From NCBI GenBank assembly GCA_015680685.1, contig MNCI01017937.1:454234-477963 (forward strand): a stretch of 23,730 nt of DNA. Reading direction: 5' to 3'. Positions within the stretch are counted from its first letter, which is position 1. Each line of letters begins with the position of its first letter. The notes beneath the pieces were generated by a model. That model had not been told where the DNA came from. It did not search any database and worked only from the letters and a program-made list of their open reading frames with translations. Source of the DNA: Gnetum montanum (taxonomy: Eukaryota; Streptophyta; Gnetopsida; Gnetales; Gnetaceae). Positions 1 through 8,412 of the stretch are shown piece by piece. The position numbers and the translations under genes were made by a program.

Positions 1-1209
1 GTCCATTGGCTAAGTTGTGATATGGCTGATGCGGATTTTGGAGATATAACATTGGTGGCTACCCAAGGTGTAGGGATTTAGAGAAAATAGAAAAAATTGG
101 ACCAGGACCCCCATGACTGAGAGCGAACCTCCGGTAGTGAGAGAATGGAAAAAGATAAGGAATAAGAAAGATGGAGAAAAAGAAACAATGGCAGTGCCGA
201 TAAAAGGGATGTTAGGGATGGAAATGAATAAAATAAGAGTTGATTGTAGAAATGTTTAAGGGAAAGAAAGTAATTGATGCACCAAATAGAAATGCGAGTC
301 GGTCTTCCCCAAATCAGGTTCATGCCCTTAATGCCCTGGTAGTCCCTCATTCAAAGAGTATGTAGGCTCTAGAAATGTCATTTGGAAGCAAGAGTTAAAG
401 TCTTAACCACAAGAATTTACCAAAAATAAAATAATGCATCAACCAAAATATGGACTATTGATACAACCGGAAATGAGGTGGAAAATGAAGATAGAATGAT
501 GGACAAAAGAGAATGGAGCAGAGTCTCAAGAACAAGGTGGTGTATAGCCCCTTGTGTATTAATGGTTTATGTGACTTAGTATATCTCATTTCAAATCCAA
601 CCTCAAACAATCCACATCCAGTGACTTTGCACTAATACATTTGGCCAATCCATCCACTTGAAGTAACAATATTGCTCCTACCAAAAAGTCACCACCATTC
701 TAACAAAATGAAAAAGGATAAAGTAGGAAGTGAGAAAGGGCCTTAGTTAGAGGGAACATGTTTATTTAGTTCCATTACCAGTGCTTGTAACCCAGATGAT
801 TATTTCATCTAAGGGGTGTGCTTTGAATTCTCACTTTTTTCTTTTTTCTTTTTTTCTTTTTTGCATGAGAACCACACCATGCAAAGACTTATTNTAGAAA
901 TTCATGGATGCATGGATGATGTGGACTCATTTCCTATTATATCAAAAGAACCATACCTTAGTATCAGCATTATAACTCAAAGGTAAAAACCAAACATTAG
1001 AAACCAATAGAATATAATTCATTCCACCATCAGGAGCACTTATTAGGTGACGAATCTAACAAAAAAACAAAAAATAAAAAAAGAAATAAAATAGTATAAT
1101 GATGTTGGAAAAAAAAAACAAGAGAAGTTAAAGAAGTTGTAAAACAAAAATGTGTAAAAAAAAACTTAAAAAAAAGAAAGGAACTGAGGGATTTGATTGA
1201 TCAGCATAG
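1..1209. other. Non-coding stretch left of element 1 integrase
   Basis: No gene is recognisable here. On the minus strand it follows the integrase relic of element 1, so it may be that element's long 3' untranslated region, or unrelated DNA. It holds an A-rich segment (about 1058-1175), a pyrimidine tract (835-862) beside a short hairpin, and an ambiguous base at 894. A 90-codon minus-strand open frame (350-78) is low-complexity, Leu/Ser/Phe-rich and matches no family I know, so I do not call it a gene. Confidence 0.6.
835..885 (-). repeat. Polypurine tract (minus strand) next to a hairpin
   Basis: Positions 835-862 are almost pure T/C on the plus strand, so A/G on the minus strand, which is the coding strand of element 1. 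Directly beside it, TTTGCATG (860-867) and CATGCAAA (878-885) form a perfect 8-base inverted repeat with a 10-base loop. A polypurine tract just before a 3' LTR is expected in LTR elements. However, the minus-strand sequence after it starts TGAGAATTC and does not resemble the 5' LTR of element 1, so its role as the plus-strand primer is unproven. Confidence 0.4.
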
Positions 1210-1249
1210 GTGGCCATCTCTCCCATGACTGAGTTTAAAGGAGGAGATC

Positions 1250-2460
1250 TAAAATAATGAGCAAGGTCATCCTCTTTCAGAGGTATTATGTGCAATGACT
1301 ATTCTAAGTTTATGGAAGGTTTTGGTTTATTGTACATTGACTAGTAGTCTCTTATTAGGGCTTTTGGGTTTGCATATGGTCATGACCCCTAAGGGAAAGG
1401 TTGTATGAATGATGTAAGACCCTTCCCACAATGTTTGAAATTTTTTGCGTTGTGCCACATGTGTGGGGTTCCAATAAAAGACCTTATCTCCTAGTTGGTA
1501 CTTAACCTTTTGAATTTTTAAGTCATGACATTGTTTGTTATGTGCCTTGTGCAACTCATTTGATGATAGGGAAACTAATCAATTTTTGCCTAGCATGTTT
1601 AGAGTTGCCAATCTTTTTTTTTTTGTGCTAGATCAAGGTCAAGGTAGAGGTCACATGCCATGGATAGTGTACGGAGCTTGGTTTAAATTGGAAGCTTTGG
1701 AAGTTTTTTGTATACTAACTCATAGGGAGAATAGCCTATAGGGATTTTCCAAGTAGAGCAGTATGCCTAGAGGGCATCATTCAGTTTAGTGCTCCAGTCT
1801 CTCCTATATTTGCTAATTTTTCTTGTTAATATTTTAGTAATATCCCGGTTAGTGACCTTACCTTAGCCATTATCTTGGGGGTTATTAGGTGTAGTTAATT
1901 TATGTTCAACCCCTAAGAGTTGCATCAACTTTTAAAAGGTTGCACCTGTGAAGTGTGTTCCATTATCTGAGATAAGTGCACATGGCACATGAAACCTATT
2001 TATAACTTGTTGTTGAACAAATTGTATAGTAGTGGATGATGTGCAGTCCATAACAGTAGCTATTTCATCCCATTTTATTAGATAGTCTACAACAACAATG
2101 ATGTAAGCTTTTCCATTTGACATTGGTGTAATGGTCCCCATAAATTCTATTCCCCAAATGTCGAAGGGTTCTAAAGGTTGAATCCATTGTTGCAGACCCT
2201 CTATTCTAGCAAGCATTCCCCCATCATGTTGACAATGCTCGTAGGATTGGACAAATTGATGGGTGTCCCAAAATAATGTTGGCCAGTAATATCCTACAAG
2301 TAGGATCTTAATAGCCATTCGTCTCCCTTCATAGTGACTGCCACAAGGGTGTTCATGAGCATCTTGGAGAACTCTTAGTTGGTCCACATCAGGCACACAC
2401 CATCGAACCAAGCCATCAGGATAGAGTTTGTAAAGTTGTCCGTTGATCTCCATGAAGTAC
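1250..2460 (-). pseudogene. Element 1 integrase relic
   Basis: Integrase would insert the cDNA into host DNA. Read on the minus strand, the N-terminal zinc domain comes first (about 2390-2220): its His pair is visible in AHEHPCGSHYEG, but the Cys pair reads SYEHC where SCxxC is usual, so one zinc ligand is Tyr. The core follows: WGIEFMG (about 2157-2138) has Glu at the usual first catalytic Asp, and ISDNGTHF (about 1976-1951) keeps the second Asp. The region of the catalytic Glu (about 1883-1849) reads NPQDNG, stop, GKVTNR, with Lys at the expected Glu. The C-terminal part (1554-1327) has GDKVFYWNP, FQTLWEGSY and LLVNVQ, typical of the post-core GPY/F region. The segment 1930-1555 is frameshifted and carries several stops. 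Certain as to family, and plainly inactive. Confidence 0.9.
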
Positions 2461-2480
2461 TTAACTCTCTGAAGAAACTA

Positions 2481-3012
2481 TTATTTCTTCCTAAAGTCTA
2501 GCTCTTGTGGTGTTTGTTGGGAAAGGAGATAGGTGTGAATGCTACTGTACCAATTCGTTTCCATGGGTTGGTTATTCACTACACCAGCAAAGAGGGCTTC
2601 ATCAGGAAAATGATCAGATATGGCATATTCATCCTCTTTGTTGTCCCAGTGCAACTGAGATAAATGATTTGAAACTATGTTCTCGGTGCCCTTTCGATCG
2701 ATCATCATTAGATTGAACTCCTGCAGGATTACCAGCCATCGTATAATATGAGGGCTAACCATTGGTTTGTTCATGAGGAACCTAATTGCACTATGATCCA
2801 TATGGATGAACACTTTGTAACCTAATACATAGTGCCTAGACTTATCCAGTGAAAACACTACAGCCATTAATTCTTTTTTTGTAGCTTTGTTCTTAAGTTA
2901 TGCATCGGTGATACTCCTACTTGCATAATGGATGTAGTAAGGATGTTTTTGGACATCTAACTATGTAAGTATGACTCCTAAGACATAATTGGATGCATCA
3001 ATCATTATATGG
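2481..3012 (-). pseudogene. Element 1 RNase H relic
   Basis: This would degrade the RNA of the RNA-DNA hybrid during reverse transcription. The acidic residues expected of the domain can be seen in order on the minus strand: IDAS (about 3000), KKELMAVVFSLDKSRHY (about 2870), HMDHSAIRFL (about 2795). DHLS of the last motif has become NHLS. The stretch 2867-2481 is open for 128 codons, including the linker to the integrase. Upstream, stops interrupt LT-stop-LDVQ and TDA-stop-LKN, both at places where related elements have Gln, and D-stop-SRPF, where related elements have Trp. These look like CAG/CAA-to-TAG/TAA and TGG-to-TAG changes. It follows the reverse transcriptase directly and was part of the same polyprotein. 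Confidence 0.88.
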
Positions 3013-3895
3013 AATGGTCTAGACTAGTCAAGGGCATGTAGAATGGGAGTTTCCACAAGCTTTTATTTTAGAGTTTGGAATGCTTGTTCACATTCCCTGG
3101 TATATTCAAATGATGCATCCTTCTTCGCTAGTTCTACCAATAGTTTGGCAATCTTGGAGAAGTTCTCAATGAATCTCCTATAGTAGCTAGTGTGTCCAAG
3201 GAATGACCAAATGTCTTTGATAGTTTCCGATTGTCGGGTGATTCCTTGGATGACCCTAACTTCATCTAGGTCTACCTATATTCCTGAATGTGAAATCTTA
3301 TGCCCAAGTACTATGCCTTCTTGGACCATCAGATGGCTTTTCTATCAGTTGAGCCTTAAGTTTGTTTCTATGCATCTTTTCAGCACCTACTCTAATCAAT
3401 CCAAGTCTTGATCAAATCTTGTTCCATAAGTGGAGAATTCATCCATAAAGACTTCCACTCCATTTCCTATCTACTATTAGAATATGCTTAGAATAAGGTG
3501 TTGAAATGTGGTAGGAGCATTGCACAAGCCAGATGGCATTTGTTTATATGCAAATGTTTGCCAAGGACTAGTGAATGTTGTCTTGGCTTCATCTTTTGGT
3601 GCTATTCGTATTTGGTTGTATCCACTATAGCCATCTAGAAAACTATAATAGTGATGCCCTTCTATGGTGTCTAAGACTTGGTCAACGAATGGTAATGGAA
3701 AGTGATCCTTGAATGTTTCTATGTTCAACAGTCTAAAATCTATACACACCCTTCATTTACCTTCCTTTTTAGGCACAATCACTAGAGGGCTAACCCATTC
3801 ACTATCAGCAATGGGATATATGAACCAAGCCTTAAGAAGTTGTTCTATTTCTTCTTTTACTATTTGCTTCAATTTTGGGTTCAATCACCTCTGCA
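3013..3895 (-). pseudogene. Element 1 reverse transcriptase relic
   Basis: RNA-dependent DNA polymerase of element 1. Reading the minus strand, the domain opens with LNPKLKQIVKEEI (about 3890), then SEWVSPLVIVPKKEGK, a stop where Trp is expected (TGG to TGA), and RVCIDFRLLN. Next come DHFPLPFVDQ, FLDGYSGYNQIRIAPKDE (first catalytic Asp in the FLDGYSGY motif), FTSPWQTFAYKQMPSGLCNAPTTFQ, three consecutive stops (about 3478-3470), and FMDEFSTYG (about 3450-3436). The family motif is FMDD or YMDD; here the second Asp is Glu. The thumb part (about 3330-3050) is recognisable by IVLGHKIS and SFLGHTSYYRRFIENFSKIAK, with further stops. The largest uninterrupted piece is 90 codons (3749-3477). Confidence 0.9.
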
Positions 3896-4306
3896 GTTGT
3901 TTTCAAGGTTTCATGGAGGGGTCCGTGTAAATCTTATGCTGGCATATTCTAGGATCTATTCTAGTTAGCTTGGGATATGACCAGGCAAAGGCTTTTGACC
4001 ACTTGTTTATCATTTTTAATAGTCTCTCTTTTTGTTTGGGAACTAATCTTGCATTGATGATCACTGGTTTTCCATTTTTAGATCGATGGACAATGGTTTC
4101 AAATCTAGGGGCTCTTGTTTAAATCTCTTAGGAATATCCAAATTTTCTTAGTTGATTTTTTCAAGGTTAAAGCTTAGAAGTTGGCAATGAACTTGCTCCA
4201 GTGTGTCTATGCTTTTACTATAAGCACTAGTTATTCCCTCAGTTAATTCCATGCATGTTAGTGAGTTTTTCTCTTGATCAAACATTAGCTACTGGGTTTC
4301 TTCTTG

Positions 4307-4870
4307 TCATGTGGCTGCTACATATAGGCACTTTTGTATATTAATGTCTTGTGCACACCGATTGCATACAGGCAATGCTAAACTTTGCATAAACCATGAT
4401 TCCTGCATGCAATGGCACCCCGTGTCACTGTATGTGATGCATGGGACTTTCTTCTTCTTGATATTTCCAAAAGTTTTCTTCTTGGATATTTCTAGGGCAA
4501 GATCATGGATTCCTAGGTGCGCATCTATAGTACTTAGCCATGCTCTTCCCATTATTATTGGGAAGTCCCCTTTACTGTTGTTCCCTTGTATCACTAGGAA
4601 ATCAATTGGATATGACCACCCACACATAGTGGTAACAATCTCCTCCACTAGTTCCAAGGGGAGAGTGATGGACTAGTCAGCCAACTCTAGTTGAATATTA
4701 CTCTTCCTTAATGGAGGTAGGTTCCAGGCTTTGTACATCTCTTGTGATATTAAGTTGATTCTAGAACCTGAGTCCATAAGAGCTTTACATGGTTCATTCC
4801 CAGTGACTTGGAGATAGATTAGAGGACTTCCAGGATTAGATAACTTCCTGGGAAGGTGGCCCACTTTAAT
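4307..4870 (-). pseudogene. Element 1 aspartic protease relic
   Basis: A retroviral-type aspartic protease that would cleave the polyprotein. On the minus strand an open piece (4864-4673) holds KALMDSGSRINLIS, with the catalytic DSG triad intact. After a single TAG (in LAD-stop-SITL) the same frame runs on from 4669 to 4307 and includes IIMGRAWLSTIDA, matching the conserved ILGRPWL flap-to-C-terminal motif of these proteases. The remainder (about 4560-4307) is a Cys-containing linker without known motifs. The 3896-4306 stretch between protease and reverse transcriptase is a linker in shifting frames with no domain of its own. Of the three elements' enzymes, this is the one that keeps its catalytic site. 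Confidence 0.85.
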
Positions 4871-7433
4871 CTAGTTAGTAACAACATGTGTTAACATAAC
4901 CATGTGCATTAAGATTGATTTCTAGCTTGAAGGAGGTCCCAAAGCCTTACTTGATAGGAAGGTGTTCAGATGTTCAACTGCTTGTGATGGTGAGGGCTTG
5001 ATTGGATTATTGGTTCTGAAGAAATATCTTTTCCTCATAAGGTTGTCAGAACCAATTGTAGGTTGAGGATTCATAGCCCTCGTGACATTACGTTGCTACA
5101 GTCCAGTGGGGAGTTCCCCTTGCATTGCTGGAGCATGTGGTAATGGACCAATTGGTGTTAGAGTTTTGGATGGATTTGAAGGATGGTATGTTTGTGGGTT
5201 ATGTTCCCTATGAGGAGTCCTATAATATTCCTGAGCTTGGTAGTGATGTTGTGGTGTCACATGACCAACAGAGTCATGTGGAGAGATTGGCTAGTGCATG
5301 TAATAGCGATATGGATCTAGTTGCTGATAAGGGTATTGTTGCCTTGGTGGTGGCATCCCCCATGATTCTGGGTATTGCCACTGTTGGTTTTTCTTAATAG
5401 GTTGTGGTGGAGTTCCACTTGGATAATATGTTCAAGGTTGGTGGAACTACCTTGGGTTACCTTGGGGATAAGGTAACCTTCAGGGTGCTTGCTGTTTGTT
5501 AAGTCGTGGGTTGAGTGCATACACCCTAGACTCTTGTAGATGTGAGATTACTGGGCAACATCCCTTAGGATGGTCATATTAGCATATCTCACATCCACCA
5601 TCATTGTCTGTATCAGAATCCACAACCTATTCAGTGATGGCCATTTTACCCTTACCTTTGTTATGTGCATTGACCAATTCTCTCTTTTTCTTTTTGTCAT
5701 AGTCACTACCTTGCTCCCTAGACTCCTCAATGATTTTAAGGATAGTTTTAAATCTACTATCTAGGGAGTCCCACATTTGGTATACCCTTGCTGACACTTC
5801 TATTGTTAATTTTTGGAGCGGTAAGGTTTTCCTATTCACCATCTCTTCAAGTGGTGACTCTTCCTCCTCCTCACAAAATCTCACTTCCCTTTTTCAGAGG
5901 GAAGGATCTCGGTTGTACTTTTTTACACTTTCTCTCATACATAGCTCCCCTTCTTCCTTGGCTACTTGATCTAGCAATCTATGGACCTGATGGAACCTAA
6001 GCTCTAATAATATCCCTTGGGCATACTTTCCAAGGGTTCTTCTTGTTTCATGCCGAAGTCCATCTACAAGGTGGCATAGTTGATCCTGCTGCACATAACC
6101 ATGGCCTGGGAAATGATGTAACAATGTGTAGTAATGGCCCATGGTAGCATCCAAGGGTTCGTGATTTCCTTGATTTCATCCTTGGATTTGCTTACATAGG
6201 TTGGACACCCAGGAATACATTTGATACTTATCATTAAACAACTTTAGCATCGTACTCCACCTCTGAATGGATTCCAGTTCTAAGGACTAGTACCAAATTT
6301 TCGCTTCTTTTACTAGTGTCCTTGGGAACAACTTTAATTTTTTATAATTTTTTCTTGATGTTTTGCAAGGCACATGCATCATGAAATGCTTGTAAGTGGT
6401 TTTGAGGATCAGCGTTGTATCCCACCTCAAATCGTGGGATATTATTCATGTTCAACCTTTTGATCCTACTATCTTTTTAGTGCCTTGTGGGAACTCTTAT
6501 GGCCTCCATTATGTCTAACATGCTTCTAGTTGCGAATAGGGGTTCTTCATGATCATCTCGTTCATAGTTTCTATGGTGTCTACACGGTTCCCTACTCTCC
6601 CTTCTTCCATGCCTTGATTATCTAGAGCTCCCTCATCCTCGTTCTTGACTCTCTCATTGAGGTTTCTAACTTTGTTTACCTTTATCCTCATGGTTAGTTT
6701 CCTTATGGCTACATCTGGATACAAAAGGAGAGGGTGAATGTGATGATGAAGGGGAAGAAGAAGGAGAACCATCATGATGATGATGTTTCCTACCTTCTCT
6801 TCGGTGGTCTTGGCCCCAATCATGATTACGATCAAAACATCCATCCTTATCATGTGTTTGTGTTCCCTCGTTGAACACTTGGTGTTCATGGGGATTAGAA
6901 CCAGGGTTGTGAACTATGGAGTGCAAGTTCTGATACACCACCTCTTAACCATCGTTAGGAGGGGGAACATCATTTGGTGGGGATCCTACTGAAATAGGTT
7001 CACCACCCTCAATTTCTCTCAAGACATGTGGAGCATTATGGGGCCACTTACCCTTCAAAGATGTATGATATCTCTCCTGCTTCAAGTCCCTTTGACGTTG
7101 CACTTCTATGGGATGGTAATCCCTTGTGTCATGATCGCATGCAACGTACTCTACATACAAGGATGACATGCCTATTCATGAAAGAGCACGAAGGAGCATG
7201 TTGGAAACTAATCGATCTGGACGTAACACAATGTTACCTTCCAAGTATCTCCAACGCAGTTATTCGTCTTGATGGATAATAAAGGTAAAGTTGGGTACAT
7301 ATTCATCGTGATGAATATATACCACACAGAATTGTTGAGGGATTGGCAGATCTTGGTTACATGTGGTGTGCCTCCGACTATCTCTTGTGTTGGTCCTAGG
7401 CAGTGAAGTGCTTTTGTGTGAAGAAGAAGACAT
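4871..7433 (-). pseudogene. Element 1 gag relic with His/Ser-rich N-terminal extension
   Basis: Structural capsid/nucleocapsid protein of element 1. The proposed start is the ATG at 7433, which reads MSSSSHKSTS 128 bases after the primer site. The same frame continues, through stops at 7262 and near 7178 and others, as far as the gag-domain start at 6449 (MNNIPRF, then PQNHLQAFHDAC). Before the domain lies an extension of about 328 codons with a HHHHDGSPSSSPSSS stretch (about 6790-6730). A frameshift near 6350 moves the rest of the capsid domain (RWSTMLKLFNDKY, NHEPLDATMGHYYTLL) to another frame, open from 6154 to 5894. A zinc-knuckle relic lies at 5597-5553, followed by a Gln/Pro/Tyr-rich linker to the protease. 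The same domain in the same wording is present in element 2. Confidence 0.85.
5553..5597 (-). other. Element 1 gag zinc-knuckle relic with unusual spacing
   Basis: The minus strand reads CEIC, stop, YDHPKGCCP after an acidic DSDTDNDGG stretch. Counting the stop as one residue gives C-X2-C-X3-H-X4-C, one residue shorter between the second Cys and His than the usual C-X2-C-X4-H-X4-C retroviral knuckle. It sits in the right place, between capsid and protease, where a nucleic-acid-binding knuckle is expected. The aligned position in element 2 has the same spacing but has lost Cys residues. Confidence 0.55.
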
Positions 7434-7560
7434 TTTTGTCTTTTTCGGTGTGCTATTTACTATTGTCTTATTTTTCTTCGGATCAACCCTAAGGGTTCAT
7501 TCTAGTTTCCCAATGATATGAATGATCTCCTATGTTCTACGTAGCACACAAACAACTAAG

Positions 7561-7578
7561 TCCTTGGCAATGACACCA
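7561..7578 (-). promoter_or_regulatory. Element 1 primer binding site (tRNA-Asp type)
   Basis: The minus strand reads TGGTGTCATTGCCAAGGA one base after the LTR end CA. The primer site typical of many plant Ty3/gypsy elements, complementary to the 3' end of tRNA-Asp, is TGGCGCCGTTGCCGGGGA (from memory). The two differ at five of 18 positions, and all five are C-to-T or G-to-A changes. This fixes the LTR end and the direction of the element. Confidence 0.75.
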
Positions 7579-8301
7579 ATGATGAGTGGCAAGGTACCCC
7601 AACACTCAACCATAAAAATACAAGTGTCTCACATGCAATCCGGTTAAACTCCAAGGACTAAGTGCTTACGCACCCTAATGGAACACTTAAGGTTAATCAA
7701 TTACTGTCTTCCCAAACTTACTTATATTTTCATGGCTGTATGGTTAAGTAAGCTTGAGGTATATGATTTTTATATCTTTTATCTTTTTAATGTCTTTACG
7801 CTAATAGGGAAAGGTGAAGAGAACTAAATGACTAACTTTCATTAACTATTCACTAACTAAATTCTAATTTTCCTAGCACCAGTATCCATTCCCACTTGCT
7901 GCACACACCCTGAACTAGTGCAACGGTGCTGGGATTATGAAATGCTACTCGTTATTGGGTGACCAAGCATTACACACATGCTCGAAGCGGTCATACTGAA
8001 TGCACTTAACTAGGGGAGTCAAGAGTTGAGAGAGATTAATTATCTAGGAAAGAATTTAAACATTTAACAGTAATTAATTGCTATTTAGCTTAGTCCATAT
8101 GCTGCAAGGTTTATCAGAAATTTTGTCTTTATTGCGGTACACAAATGTGTGCTCAGGTACAATTTTCTCGAAAAAATATCCATTCACTTTAAGACTCCTA
8201 CTGTGGGCACATGGAAATTATTCTAACTTTGGAATGGTAAAATTGCTATAGTTTGGCTAAGGGTCTAAGTCTAAGTGCCTAAAACAGGAAAAGCCGCCTC
8301 T

Positions 8302-8309
8302 TATTTATA
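8302..8309 (-). promoter_or_regulatory. LTR promoter TATA box, element 1
   Basis: The minus strand has CTATAAATAAGAGG, with TATAAATA at 8309-8302, about 104 bases inside the LTR start. RNA polymerase II would start about 25-30 bases further (near 8275), giving a very short U3 and a long R-U5. Element 2 has TATAAATA at nearly the same offset. Confidence 0.65.
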
Positions 8310-8347
8310 GATGTTGCAGTGGGCCACGATATCATGGTGGTGAACTC

Positions 8348-8401
8348 AATATCACATACGCGATATTGTGGGGGTGGACTGGATATCACATACGTGATAT
8401 C
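8348..8401 (-). repeat. Paired palindromic boxes in the element 1 LTR U3
   Basis: Two 18-base copies of ATATCACATACGYGATAT lie at 8349-8366 and 8383-8400, starting 34 bases apart and differing at one base. Each is nearly self-complementary. The second extends to 8-base arms GATATCAC and GTGATATC around ATAC. A third, partial GATATC with CATGG context lies at 8325-8336. All are between the LTR start and the TATA box, as an enhancer-like repeat would be. Element 2 carries one diverged copy at 13339-13358. Confidence 0.7.
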
Positions 8402-8412
8402 ATGGCTCATCA

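Larger units (their letters stand above)
1210..8412 (-). mobile_element. Element 1: degenerate Ty3/gypsy LTR retrotransposon
   Basis: Read on the minus strand, the order is 5' LTR (8412-7580), primer binding site, gag, protease, reverse transcriptase, RNase H, integrase. Integrase after RNase H is the defining Ty3/gypsy order; Ty1/copia has integrase before reverse transcriptase. The reverse transcriptase and integrase wording (LCNAPTTFQ, WGIEFMG, ISDNGTHF) fits plant Ty3/gypsy elements outside the chromovirus branch. Every coding part carries stops or frameshifts, so the copy is dead. No 3' LTR was found between the integrase and the left edge; the left boundary is set where coding similarity stops. 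It shares LTR ends, primer site and gag with element 2. Confidence 0.9.
7580..8412 (-). repeat. Element 1 5' LTR
   Basis: The LTR is 833 bases. On the minus strand it begins TGATGAGC and ends ACTCATCA, so its ends form a 7-base inverted repeat. The end is fixed by the primer site one base further on. Against the LTR of element 2, the last 21 bases differ only by C/T changes (GGGGTACCTTGCCACTCATCA here), and similarity goes on inwards in patches (ATGGATACT; GCATG followed by ACACTT). A TATA box lies at 8309-8302 and paired palindromes at 8401-8348. The five bases next to the start (8413-8417, ATAAT) are the target-duplication candidate, but no second LTR is available to test it. Confidence 0.8.

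Noticed and set aside
78-350. 90-codon minus-strand open frame
   Set aside because: Low-complexity Leu/Ser/Phe composition, no known motif, no support from neighbours.
1-834. Possible 3' LTR of element 1, because the length left of the polypurine tract is close to 833 bases
   Set aside because: Read on the minus strand it starts TGAGAATTC and shows no similarity to the 5' LTR start, TATA region or ACTCATCA end.
4311-4676. 121-codon plus-strand open frame
   Set aside because: It is the complement of the element 1 protease, which has a clear DSG motif and ILGRPWL-like motif.
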